50,075 nt of DNA from Actinomycetospora sp. NBRC 106375 (GTDB lineage: Bacteria; Actinomycetota; Actinomycetes; Mycobacteriales; Pseudonocardiaceae), in the NCBI RefSeq assembly GCF_030269665.1, contig NZ_BSTS01000029.1, positions 1-50,075 on the forward strand, read 5' to 3'. The notes below the pieces were generated by a model. That model was not told the origin of the DNA. It saw only the letters and a program-made list of their open reading frames with translations, and did not search any database. The position numbers were made by a program, and so were the translations under genes. The stretch's first letter is position 1. The number at the start of each line of letters is the position of its first letter. Of this stretch, positions 25,684-33,970 are shown in pieces.

Positions 25684-26792
25684 GAACCAGAGCGGCTGTC
25701 CTCGAGAAGCCCGGCGACGATCAGTTCACGATCAGGGAGCTCGAGGTGGACGAGCCCGGGGCGGGAGAGGTTCACATCAGGTATGTGGCCTCGGGCCTCT
25801 GCCATTCCGACCTGCATCTGATCGACGGGATCATCGTCCCGCGCTACCCCATCGTCGCGGGCCACGAAGGTTCGGGCGTGGTCGAGGCCGTGGGCGCGGG
25901 CGTGACGAAGGTCGAGCCGGGCGATCACGTCGTCTGTAGCTTCATCCCCAGCTGCGGGCACTGCCGCTACTGCGCCACCGGTCATCAGAATCTCTGCGAC
26001 CTCGGCGCGCACTTCCTCGCCGGTCGCCTGCCCGAGAGCGGTTTCCGATACCACGCGGACGGAACGGACTACGGCAGTCTTGCCATGCTCGGGACCTTCT
26101 CGGAGCGGGCTACGGTCCCGCAGCAGTCGGTGGTCAGGATCGATCCGTGGATCCCGCTCGACGTCGCTGCTCTCGTCGGGTGCGGCGTGCCCACGGGCTG
26201 GGGAAGCGCCGTCAACACCGGAGCGGTGCATGTCGGGGACGCCACCGTCGTCTACGGGATCGGTGGGATCGGGATCAATGCCGTTCAAGGTGCCGTCTTC
26301 GCCGGAGCGAAATACATCGTCGCGATCGATCCTCTTGACTTCAAACGACAGGCGGCTCTCGAGCTCGGCGCCACCCACGCCTTCGCCGACCCGGAGGAAG
26401 CGGCCGCAAAGGTGCACGAGCTGACCTGGGGCCAAGGTGCCGATCAGGCGATCGTGACCGTCGGGGTCGTCGATGAAGTAGTGCTCCGGCACGCTTTCGA
26501 TGTCATCGGCAAAGGCAGCACCGTCGTCGTCACCGGACAGTCACACCCCGACAACCTGACAATCCAGATCCCGAGTGCTCTGTTGGTCCGTAACGAGAAA
26601 GTGATTCGTGGCTCGCAATTCGGTTCCAGCAACCCCCAGTACGACATCCTGAAGTTGCTGCGCCTCTACGATTCCGGTCACCTCAAGCTCGACGAGCTGG
26701 TCACCAAGCGGTACACCCTCGACCAGGTCAACGACGGCTACCAGGATCTCCTCGACGGAAAGATTATCCGAGGGCTCGTCGTACATTCGTGA
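25680..26792 (+). CDS. NDMA-dependent (mycofactocin-type) zinc alcohol dehydrogenase
   Basis: The product has 370 residues. GLCHSDLHL (C41) and GHEGSG (H62, E63) give the catalytic zinc; C92, C95, C98 and C106 the structural zinc. VYGIGGIGINAVQGAVFAGA is the nucleotide loop. The signatures CGVPTGWGSAV and DPLDFKRQAALELGATHAF, and ELTWGQGADQAI, are those I associate with the actinobacterial NDMA-dependent class III family, whose NAD is not exchangeable and whose electrons leave via mycofactocin. It should oxidise a hydroxyl formed after lactone opening to the aldehyde. Translation is coupled to the transporter. No mycofactocin biosynthesis genes are in the window. Confidence 0.87.
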   Translation: MRTRAAVLEKPGDDQFTIRELEVDEPGAGEVHIRYVASGLCHSDLHLIDGIIVPRYPIVAGHEGSGVVEAVGAGVTKVEPGDHVVCSFIPSCGHCRYCATGHQNLCDLGAHFLAGRLPESGFRYHADGTDYGSLAMLGTFSERATVPQQSVVRIDPWIPLDVAALVGCGVPTGWGSAVNTGAVHVGDATVVYGIGGIGINAVQGAVFAGAKYIVAIDPLDFKRQAALELGATHAFADPEEAAAKVHELTWGQGADQAIVTVGVVDEVVLRHAFDVIGKGSTVVVTGQSHPDNLTIQIPSALLVRNEKVIRGSQFGSSNPQYDILKLLRLYDSGHLKLDELVTKRYTLDQVNDGYQDLLDGKIIRGLVVHS

Positions 26793-26806
26793 CCGCAGGC
26801 GGTCGA

Positions 26807-28147
26807 TCACCAGGACCATGTCGCCCTCAACAGACCGGCCACCGGGTCGTCATCCGCTCGTGACGTGACCTCGTCCCGGAGGGCGCGCACCTGTCCCGGG
26901 GTCGCCCACGGGGAGAGGACCGCCGACAGCTTCCGGTCCAGAAGGGCGCGCCGCTCGAGCGCGGAGGGTGGTCCGGGTGAAGGTTCCTGCCGGGACCGCC
27001 CGCCGGCCGGGCCACCATCGACGGTGACGATCGCCTCGACGTTGTCGAGGCGATCGTTGCTGCGCACCGCGGTCCTTTCCAGCAGGCTGCGCACGTCCGC
27101 TCGTCGCGCGGTCGCATCGGTGAAGAGGGCCGGATCGGAGAGATCGCACCCCAGGACGACCAGCGCGACAGTCGCACCGACATGAAACTTGAGCTCCAAC
27201 CCGGTGTCGGCGTTCCGGGTCACGATGTCGTGGAACTGCGGTCCGACCTCGATCTCGATACGGGCGTCCGGTCCGAGGTCCGTACCGGCCAGTCCGAGGC
27301 CCTCGGCCGCCGCGATCGCGGAGTGCGTCGCGAAACACGCGGCGTAACGCTTGAAGACGGTGTCGTGGATGCGTGGGGAAGGGTCGTGTCCAGACCCCGA
27401 CTCACCGACCTCGCGGGCGCAGTAGACCGATGGCCATCCGGCGCCGGGATCGAGGATGTCGCTGGTCACGGCCAGGCCACTCGCTGCCGCCAGCGCCGCG
27501 AGGACACCGTTGTGCGCGGCCAACCCGACCTGCCAACTCTTCCCGTGCGAGCCGAAGGCGTGCTTGAGCCCGGAGCTTCCCGTGGCCGCGCCGGCAAGCG
27601 CTCTGGTCAGTGCGTCCTCGTCGAACCCCAGCGTGATCGCGGCCGAGGCCGCGGCACCGAACACCCCCAGCGCCGCCGTGGGGTGCCAGCCCGCTCGGCT
27701 CAGCGCGGCACCCCAGGCATCGCCCAGCGCGCACATCACCTCGACGCCCGCCACCACGCCGCGCAGCGCTGCTCCCCAGGAGCGTCCTGCGGTCTCGGCG
27801 ACCGCCAGCGCCGACGCCACGACAGGGGCGCCGCAGTGTCCCGGCAGCCTGGCCATGACGTCGTCGTAGTCGAGCACGTGCGCCAATGTGCCGTTGATCA
27901 GGGCGGCGGTCTGCGGCGGCACCGTGGCGCCGGAGGCCAGGGAAGAAGCGGTGCCACCGCCCGCGTACTGCTCGAACCGACACAGCACAGCGGCCAGTTC
28001 CTCCTGGCGCGCCGCCGTGGCGACACCCACCCAGTCCAGGACGCAATCGGCGGCGAGCGCGAGAGCTGCTTCGTCGGCGGAGCCGGCCACCCGCGATCCG
28101 AGGACCGCCAGATCGTGAGCCGACAACGGTCTCGAGGAGACGACCAT
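26807..28147 (-). CDS. MmgE/PrpD family protein
   Basis: The product has 446 residues, normal for the family. HVLDYDDVMARLPGHCGAPV is the conserved active-site region (DYDD and the later His), followed by GWHPTAALGVFGAAASAAIT, SSGLKHAFGSHGKSWQVGLA and FKRYAACFATHSAIAAAEGL. The family includes 2-methylcitrate dehydratase, cis-aconitate decarboxylase and iminodisuccinate epimerase, so the fold handles small tri- and dicarboxylates but does not fix the reaction. It is the last gene of a six-gene minus-strand operon, 5 bp after the lyase. In this context isomerisation or (de)hydration of a branched C5-C7 diacid is likely. ATG 28147 is the start. Confidence 0.85.
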   Translation of the reverse strand: MVVSSRPLSAHDLAVLGSRVAGSADEAALALAADCVLDWVGVATAARQEELAAVLCRFEQYAGGGTASSLASGATVPPQTAALINGTLAHVLDYDDVMARLPGHCGAPVVASALAVAETAGRSWGAALRGVVAGVEVMCALGDAWGAALSRAGWHPTAALGVFGAAASAAITLGFDEDALTRALAGAATGSSGLKHAFGSHGKSWQVGLAAHNGVLAALAAASGLAVTSDILDPGAGWPSVYCAREVGESGSGHDPSPRIHDTVFKRYAACFATHSAIAAAEGLGLAGTDLGPDARIEIEVGPQFHDIVTRNADTGLELKFHVGATVALVVLGCDLSDPALFTDATARRADVRSLLERTAVRSNDRLDNVEAIVTVDGGPAGGRSRQEPSPGPPSALERRALLDRKLSAVLSPWATPGQVRALRDEVTSRADDDPVAGLLRATWSW

Positions 28148-28152
28148 GGGAC

Positions 28153-29115
28153 TCAGCTCTCGGGCGGGGAGAAGGTCGTGGTACGGCTCAGCCCGGCGGA
28201 CCGTCCCTGGGCGGCGACGACGAGCGCCATCTTCCGGGACGCCTCGTCGATCATCTCGTCCCCGAGCATGACGGCACCGACGGCGCCACCCTCGGCGGAG
28301 GTGAAGTACGCGTAGGCGTCCAGGATGAGCTCCGCCCGGTCGTAGTCCGCCTGCGTCGGGGCGTAGACCCGATTGGCGATGTCGATCTGGTCGGGATGCA
28401 GGACCCATTTGCCGTCGAAACCCAGCGCCGCCGAGCGTTCCGCGGTGCGGAGGTAGCCCTCGGCATCGCGGACCCGCCCGTAGGGTCCGTCGATCGCCTG
28501 CAGGCCGTTGGCCCGCGCAGCCATCAGGATCGCCATCAGGATGTAGTGGTAGGCGTCGGACTCGTACCCGGGAGGCTGGTCGCCGACGACGAGGCTCCGC
28601 ATGTTGATGCTGGCCATGAAGTCGGCCGGACCGAAGATGATGGTCTCGATCCTCGGCGAGGCGGCGCCGATGGCGTTCACGTTGGTCAGACCCTCGGCGT
28701 TCTCGATCTGCACCTCGATGCCGATCCGTCCGACCTCGAGCCCGAGCACCTTCTCCAACTGGGTCAAGGTCATGTCGAGCCACTGCACCTGCGCCGCGGT
28801 CTGCACCTTCGGCAGCATGATGCAGTCGACCTTCGGGCCGGCCTTCTCCACGACGGTGATGACGTCTCGGTAGGTCCACTCGGTGGTCAGGTCGTTGACG
28901 CGGACCGTCCGAATCTTGTCCTTCCAGTCGCCCTCGTCGAGCGCCGTGGCGATGGCATCCCGCGCCGCCGGCTTGGCCACCGGCGCGACCGAGTCCTCCA
29001 GGTCGAGGAAGACCTGGTCGGCGTCGGCGCTCTGGGCCTTCTCCAGGAAGCGGGCGCTGGATCCGGGAACGGCCAGACAGGAACGGCGGGGGCGTAGGAG
29101 ACGGGTGTCGGTCAT
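28153..29115 (-). CDS. HpcH/HpaI (CitE-type) acyl-CoA lyase
   Basis: The product has 320 residues, a TIM-barrel lyase. RSCLAVPGSS opens the barrel, FLDLEDSVAP follows, and VRVNDLTTEW carries the CoA-binding Arg. E138 in IEVQIENAEGL and D165 in IFGPADFMASI are the Mg ligands. GFDGKWVLHPDQIDIAN is the conserved C-terminal region. Relatives cleave L-malyl-CoA, beta-methylmalyl-CoA or citramalyl-CoA. After two hydratases and a CoA-transferase, cleavage of a hydroxy-diacyl-CoA to acetyl- or propionyl-CoA plus a 2-oxoacid is the expected step. It overlaps the MaoC stop (TGATG). Confidence 0.88.
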   Translation of the reverse strand: MTDTRLLRPRRSCLAVPGSSARFLEKAQSADADQVFLDLEDSVAPVAKPAARDAIATALDEGDWKDKIRTVRVNDLTTEWTYRDVITVVEKAGPKVDCIMLPKVQTAAQVQWLDMTLTQLEKVLGLEVGRIGIEVQIENAEGLTNVNAIGAASPRIETIIFGPADFMASINMRSLVVGDQPPGYESDAYHYILMAILMAARANGLQAIDGPYGRVRDAEGYLRTAERSAALGFDGKWVLHPDQIDIANRVYAPTQADYDRAELILDAYAYFTSAEGGAVGAVMLGDEMIDEASRKMALVVAAQGRSAGLSRTTTFSPPES

Positions 29116-29609
29116 CAGGACTCCTCGGCGGTGACGGCTGCCGGGCGGCGCCGGACGTGCACGATGCGGTCCGCCTCGAAGACGGTCTGGTCGTCCTGGT
29201 TGCGTCCCCAGTGGTGGAACACGATCTCGCCGAGGCCGTCGTCGATCGGAGTGGCCGACACGACCTCGGTGAAGGCGTAGACGGTGTCGCCGTGGACGAC
29301 GGGCCGGGCCAGCTTCATGGTGCGCAGCCCGATGTCGCGCACGAGGTTCTCCGACGCGTCCTGGCTCGCGAGCCCGATCACCACGGAGGCGGTGACTCCA
29401 CCGAAGACGATGCGCGTGCCGACCGGCTGGTGTTTCTGGGAGTCCTCGTTGAAGTGCGCCTGGGCGGTGTTCACGCAGAGGTTGGTGAGCAGGACGCCTT
29501 CGAGCTCGTCGATCGTCTTGCCGCGCTTGTGTCGCATCCTGCGGCCGACGGGATAGTCCTCGAAGAAGGTTGCCGGACCCGTCACGGCGTCCGGGGACGG
29601 GGCGTTCAT
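29115..29609 (-). CDS. MaoC-like hot-dog hydratase (downstream copy)
   Basis: The product has 164 residues, a single hot-dog fold: TFFEDYPVGRRMRHKRGKTI, then LLTNLCVNTAQAHFNEDSQK with the catalytic Asn/His region, FGGVTASVVIGLASQD and RPVVHGDTVYAFTEVV. Such MaoC proteins hydrate mesaconyl-CoA, itaconyl-CoA or 2-enoyl-CoA. ATG 29609 overlaps the acyl-CoA dehydrogenase stop (ATGA), so the long upstream frame is not used. A second, dissimilar MaoC is encoded two genes upstream (30775-31302). Confidence 0.87.
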   Translation of the reverse strand: MNAPSPDAVTGPATFFEDYPVGRRMRHKRGKTIDELEGVLLTNLCVNTAQAHFNEDSQKHQPVGTRIVFGGVTASVVIGLASQDASENLVRDIGLRTMKLARPVVHGDTVYAFTEVVSATPIDDGLGEIVFHHWGRNQDDQTVFEADRIVHVRRRPAAVTAEES

Positions 29610-30778
29610 CGGGCCACCTTCCCGAGGAGCCGGTCGGAGATGATGCGCAGCTGGATCTCCGACGTGCCCTCGAAGATCTTGGTCAGGCGCGCGTCGCGCC
29701 AGTAGCGCTGGGCCGCGAAGTCGGTGGTGTAACCGGCCCCGCCGTGTACCTGCAGACCGTCGCTGGTGACCTTCTCGGCCATCTCGGAGGCGACGTACTT
29801 GGCCATGGCGGCCTCGTCCGAGCACGGCAGCCCGGCGTCGAGCAGGCGGGCGGTGTGGTGGGTGAGAGCACGAGCGGCCTCGATCTCGGCCGCCATGTGC
29901 GCCATCTTGAAGCGCAGGCCCTGGAAGCTGGCGATGGGCTCGCCGAACTGCACCCGCTCCCGGGCATAGGTGACGGCGTCCTCCAGCGCGCCGCGGGCCA
30001 CGCCGACGGCACGGGCCGCGGTGTGGATGCGGGCGATGTCGAGGCTCACCATGCCGGCGTAGAAGCCTTCACCCTCGTTGCCGAGCAACGCCGAACCGGG
30101 CACCCGGACGTCGGACAGCCCGAGCTCGAAGGTGTTCCATCCGTGGTAGCCGATCTTGCGGACGGGCGCGGCCCGGATGCCGGCCGGGAAGGAACCCCGC
30201 TCCTTTTCGATCATGAACGCGCTGATGCCGAGGTGGCGCCTGCGCTCGTTCGGAGTCGGCGAGGTGCGGGCGAACAGGACGATGTAATCGGCCTGGTCGG
30301 CGAAGGTGCACCACATCTTCGCACCGTTGATGATCCAGTCGTCCCCGTCCCGGACCGCGCGGGTCCGGATGTTCGCGACGTCCGAGCCCGCTTCCGCCTC
30401 GGAGAGCGAGAAGGCACCGAGGTACTTGCCCTGGGCGGCGAGTGGCTCCAAGATCGCGCGGCGCTCGGCGGGCAGCGCCCTCGGCAGGGTGCTGGCCCGG
30501 ATGATGCTGCCGACGCTCATCCAGGCGCGAGAGAGCTCCTCGGTGATGAGCGCGTACTCGAGGACGCCGAGACCGAGACCGCCGGACCGCTCGGGAAGCA
30601 TGACCCCGAAGAAGCCGATCTCGGCCATCTTGTCCAGCAGGTCCTGCGGGATCACGCCGCCGATCGGGTCGAGCTCGTTCGCGACGGGTAGCACCTCCTT
30701 GAGGGCGAACTCCCGGGCCGCCTCGCGGAGGTGGAGCTGGTCCTCGGTGAGGACGTGGGCGGAAGGTTCGGACATCAT
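29606..30778 (-). CDS. Acyl-CoA dehydrogenase
   Basis: The product has 390 residues. The alpha/beta/alpha layout is complete: LREAAREFALKEVLPVANEL at the N-terminus, AFSLSEAEAGSDVANI at the flavin/substrate strand, and the C-terminal helices with E370 in KIFEGTSEIQLR as catalytic base, ending at SDRLLGK. It uses FAD and electron-transfer flavoprotein to introduce a double bond into an acyl-CoA. Its place between CoA-transferase and hydratase fits oxidation of a saturated diacyl-CoA such as methylsuccinyl-CoA. The start is one of two adjacent ATGs at 30778/30775 overlapping the MaoC stop. Confidence 0.92.
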   Translation of the reverse strand: MMSEPSAHVLTEDQLHLREAAREFALKEVLPVANELDPIGGVIPQDLLDKMAEIGFFGVMLPERSGGLGLGVLEYALITEELSRAWMSVGSIIRASTLPRALPAERRAILEPLAAQGKYLGAFSLSEAEAGSDVANIRTRAVRDGDDWIINGAKMWCTFADQADYIVLFARTSPTPNERRRHLGISAFMIEKERGSFPAGIRAAPVRKIGYHGWNTFELGLSDVRVPGSALLGNEGEGFYAGMVSLDIARIHTAARAVGVARGALEDAVTYARERVQFGEPIASFQGLRFKMAHMAAEIEAARALTHHTARLLDAGLPCSDEAAMAKYVASEMAEKVTSDGLQVHGGAGYTTDFAAQRYWRDARLTKIFEGTSEIQLRIISDRLLGKVAR

Positions 30779-31302
30779 GAGGCACTCCCTCGGACGACGA
30801 GGTTGGTCCGGACGAGCTCCAGGACGGGCTCGCGGGAGTCGACGTAACCCGTGGTGCGCCACGTGACGATGCCGGCGGTGGGGCGGCTCTTCGAGTCGCG
30901 GACCGCCAGCACCTCGCTGCGCGCGGTGAGAGTGCCGCCGGGATAGACCGGAGCCAGGAAGTCGACGGAATCGACGCCGAGGAACATCCCGCCGTCGCGC
31001 TCACTGGTGTCCTCGACGGACAGTCCGAGCACGGTGAGGAAGACGAAGTACGCATTGATCGGTCGCTGCTCGTGGCCGAGCTGCCGTGACCAGTGCGCGT
31101 TGGTGTAGAGCGGTGCGTAGTTCAGCGTCAGGCTGCCGAACAGCACGGCGTCCGTCTCGGAGAGCGTGCGGCCCCAGTGGTGCTCGAGCTGCTGCCCGAC
31201 CTCGAAGGTCTCGAAGACCGGGCCCTTCTCCACGAGCTCGAAGTCTCCGGGGTCGAAGACCGGCCGCTCGGTCGTGATGGCCCCGTCGGCGCGGGCGGTC
31301 AT
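30775..31302 (-). CDS. MaoC-like hot-dog hydratase (upstream copy)
   Basis: The product has 175 residues with the single hot-dog core VFETFEVGQQLEHHWGRTLS, SLTLNYAPLYTNAHWSRQLG, RPINAYFVFLTVLGLSVEDT and VDFLAPVYPGGTLTARSEV. The Asn-Ala...His and Asp positions are conserved. It overlaps CaiB upstream and the dehydrogenase downstream (ATGA both times). Two unlike MaoC copies in one operon may act on different intermediates or form a heterodimer, as known for some mycobacterial MaoC pairs. Confidence 0.87.
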   Translation of the reverse strand: MTARADGAITTERPVFDPGDFELVEKGPVFETFEVGQQLEHHWGRTLSETDAVLFGSLTLNYAPLYTNAHWSRQLGHEQRPINAYFVFLTVLGLSVEDTSERDGGMFLGVDSVDFLAPVYPGGTLTARSEVLAVRDSKSRPTAGIVTWRTTGYVDSREPVLELVRTNLVVRGSAS

Positions 31303-32519
31303 CGCGTCACTCCTTCTTCACGCAGGCTGTCGATGGCATCGGCCGAGTAGCCGAGGTCGGAGAGGACGCGGTTCGTGTCCGCGCCCAGGAGCGGGGCCGA
31401 CCGGGGTTCGGCTTCCGGTGGGCCGCCGAACTTGACGGGCTGTCCCGCGATACTGATCCGCGCGCCCGAGCCGGGGTGATCCACGGCGCGCACCATCCGT
31501 CGTGCGGCGACGTGCTCGTCCGCCACGATCTGGTCGACGGTCTGCACGGGGCCGAACGGGATCTGCGCGCCGAGCAGCTCCTTCAGCACGTCGATCGTGT
31601 GCCGTGCGGCCCAGTCCGACACGATCCCCACGACCTCGTCCCGGGACGCCGTGCGGTTCGCGCTGCGCGCGAAGGGATGGTCGCCGACGAGATCCTGACG
31701 GCCCATGATCGCGGCCAGACGCGCCCACAGATCGTCGTTCGGGGCAGCGATCGCGATCCACCCGTCCTCGGCCCGGTAGACGCCGAACGGAGCGAAGAAG
31801 GGGTGCGCGTTGCCGATCCGGCTCGGCACCGCCCCGGTGATCGAGTGCTGATATACGAGCCGCTCGCACAGCGAGACGATCGCGTCGTACATCGCCACGT
31901 CGACGAAACGGCCGCGCCCGCTGCGCTGGGCGTCGAGCATGGCGGCGAGGACACCGTTGATCAACAAAGACGCCGGAAAGATGTCGCCGAGGCCCGGACC
32001 GGTCTTCGTCGGTGCCCCGTTCGCGTCGCCCGTGATCCCCATCAGGCCCCCCATCGCCTGGGCGATCACGTCGTAGGCCGGCCAGTCGACGTACGGGCTG
32101 ACGCCGGTCCGGGGATCTCCGAAACCCCGGATGCATCCGTAGACGAGGCGTGGGTTGACCTCCCGGAGTGCCTCGTAGGAGAAGCCGAGTCGCTCCATGA
32201 CGCCGGCACGGAAGTTCTCGACGAGCGCGTCGGACCCGGCCACGAGCTCGAGGAAGACCTCACGCCCCTCGGGCGCCTTGAGATCGAGGCACACGCTGGC
32301 CTTGTTGCGATTGACGCTCGCGAAGTAGCCGCCGTAGGCGTCATCGTCGGAGAGGAAGGGGCCGGACCGCCGGATGAACTCGCCCGCCTGCGACTCGATC
32401 TTGATGACGTCGGCGCCGAAGTCGGCGAGCATCATGGTCGCGTAGGGCCCGGCGAGCATGTGCGTGAGGTCGATGACCCGGAAGCCACGGAGCGGCCCGG
32501 CGACGTCGGTCGTCGACAC
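31299..32519 (-). CDS. Class III (CaiB/BaiF) CoA-transferase
   Basis: The product has 406 residues. RVIDLTHMLAGPYATMMLAD and FGADVIKIES are the N-terminal signature, VNRNKASVCLDLK the CoA-binding strand, and D179 in GPGLGDIFPA the catalytic aspartate that forms the acyl anhydride. The C-terminal region GVYRAEDGWIAIAAPND is normal. Class III enzymes move CoA between carboxylic acids, often from succinyl-CoA to mesaconate, itaconate, citramalate or similar. Start GTG 32519 follows GGGGAG. First gene of the six-gene operon, divergent from iclR. Confidence 0.92.
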   Translation of the reverse strand: MSTTDVAGPLRGFRVIDLTHMLAGPYATMMLADFGADVIKIESQAGEFIRRSGPFLSDDDAYGGYFASVNRNKASVCLDLKAPEGREVFLELVAGSDALVENFRAGVMERLGFSYEALREVNPRLVYGCIRGFGDPRTGVSPYVDWPAYDVIAQAMGGLMGITGDANGAPTKTGPGLGDIFPASLLINGVLAAMLDAQRSGRGRFVDVAMYDAIVSLCERLVYQHSITGAVPSRIGNAHPFFAPFGVYRAEDGWIAIAAPNDDLWARLAAIMGRQDLVGDHPFARSANRTASRDEVVGIVSDWAARHTIDVLKELLGAQIPFGPVQTVDQIVADEHVAARRMVRAVDHPGSGARISIAGQPVKFGGPPEAEPRSAPLLGADTNRVLSDLGYSADAIDSLREEGVTR

Positions 32520-32724
32520 TGTCGATCTCCCCTGATCTCGTTCACGGCGCAGCGCCCGGTGCGGGCGCGCGTCCGCTGGCGTATCAGGGAGAGGTTCCGT
32601 GTCCGCGAGCCGTGAACCGGCCGGGAAGGGCCGCACGGCTCGGTCGAGGGCGCTCTGTGCTGTGCTGGCGGTGCTCGTCTACTGTCTGCTCACCAGGGTC
32701 GTGCTGTGTTACGGCACGCGTTCC

Positions 32725-33552
32725 ATGGCACGGATCAAGCCTGCGTCGGAGATCGCGGGTTGTCAAGAAGCTGCTGTCGGGGCCGTCCGGAGGTGGCCGG
32801 TGCAGGTCGTGCGCGTCACCCTTGCTGTTCTTCGACAAGTCGCCGTCGACCAGCCGGTCGGCGTCTCCGCCCTGGCGCGCGCGCTGGAGTTGCCGAAGAG
32901 CACCACCCAACGGCACCTCAAGCTGCTCGCGGAGGAAGGGTGGCTGGTCGAGTCCGGCGCCGATCATGCGAAGTGGGAGCTCGGGCCGGCGTCGCAGGAG
33001 CTGGCGCGCCGGGCACCGGCGGAGCTGAACCTCCGGGACGCCGCTCTGCCCGCCATGCACCGTCTCGCGGCCGCCCAGAGGGAGACGGTGTACATGGCGG
33101 TCCCGTCGGGCGAGGCGGCGGTTCTGATCGAGCGGGTCGACAGCCCACAGCCCGTCCGGACCTACAACGCGCTCGGCACCCAGGTCCCGCTGCACGGACC
33201 CGCGACGGGCAAGGCCATCCTCGCCCACCTGCCCGGCCCGATGCGGGAGAACGTCCTCAACAGCCCTCTCACCAGGTTCAACCCCCGGACGTTGCACGCA
33301 GAAGACCTGGCCCGACAGCTCGACGAGGTTCGCACGAACGGTTTCGCCGTCAACGTCTGCGAATGGCGACCGGACGTCGTCGGCTTCGCCTCCCCCGTCC
33401 TGGACGGGGACGGCGCGCCGCTGTGCAGCATCGGACTGTCCATGCCCGCAAGTCGTTACGCACCGGAGAGGCTGCACGAGTGGGGGGCGGCAACGATCGT
33501 GGCGGCCACGGAGATCCGCACCTCGCTGGGGCTCCGGACCCCTCTGCTCTGA
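32725..33552 (+). CDS. IclR-family regulator
   Basis: The product has 275 residues from ATG 32725. The winged helix lies at about 30-85 (GVSALARALELPKSTTQRHL, KLLAEEGWLVES). The IclR effector domain follows (YMAVPSGEAAVLIERVDS, PLHGPATGKAILAHLP, GFAVNVCEWRPDVVGFASPV, CSIGLSMPASR). An upstream frame to 32599 would add 42 residues with a Cys/Val-rich stretch and no homology. It is divergent from the CoA-transferase operon, with a 205-bp shared control region. It probably senses the pathway substrate or a CoA-free acid. Confidence 0.88.
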   Translation: MARIKPASEIAGCQEAAVGAVRRWPVQVVRVTLAVLRQVAVDQPVGVSALARALELPKSTTQRHLKLLAEEGWLVESGADHAKWELGPASQELARRAPAELNLRDAALPAMHRLAAAQRETVYMAVPSGEAAVLIERVDSPQPVRTYNALGTQVPLHGPATGKAILAHLPGPMRENVLNSPLTRFNPRTLHAEDLARQLDEVRTNGFAVNVCEWRPDVVGFASPVLDGDGAPLCSIGLSMPASRYAPERLHEWGAATIVAATEIRTSLGLRTPLL

Positions 33553-33610
33553 CCCCGGCCGACCGCTTCCCGTCACCGCCCGCTCGCGGGTCCCGCGGCG
33601 ACGGCCTCGC

Positions 33611-33940
33611 TCAGACCCTCTCCGCCTCGAGATTGTCCTGGTAGCGCCGTACCAGGTCGCGGAACGCCTGGCGGATCGCGGCCTGCGCGCTACCCCAGTA
33701 GTTCGCCTGGATCTCGTCGAGGAAGGTGTCCGCCGAGGTCAGCAGGTTCGTGCCGATCAGGCGGGTGCTGACCCAGTCGTTGGTGTGTGATGCCGCGAGG
33801 GTCGTCCACGCATCGATGACGACATGCTCGCCCACCTCGACGATCGCGCCGACCGCGAGGGTGCCGTACAGGGCACGCGCGGCCGTCCCTTCCGGCAGTT
33901 TCGCGTAACCGACGACGAGCACCTCGCGGCTCACGCTCAC
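33611..33940 (-). CDS. DUF3870 domain protein
   Basis: The product has 109 residues, one DUF3870 unit: VLVVGYAKLPEGTAARALYG, then a central VVIDAWTTL strand and the C-terminal YWGSAQAAIRQAFRDLVRRY. The function is unknown. Members commonly accompany catabolic genes for organic acids, including flavoprotein subunits like the one just upstream. Last gene of the leuB-led minus-strand operon, 30 bp after the flavoprotein. Confidence 0.82.
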   Translation of the reverse strand: MSVSREVLVVGYAKLPEGTAARALYGTLAVGAIVEVGEHVVIDAWTTLAASHTNDWVSTRLIGTNLLTSADTFLDEIQANYWGSAQAAIRQAFRDLVRRYQDNLEAERV

Positions 33941-33970
33941 CCCACCGACGCCGCGTGAGTGGGCCCGCGA

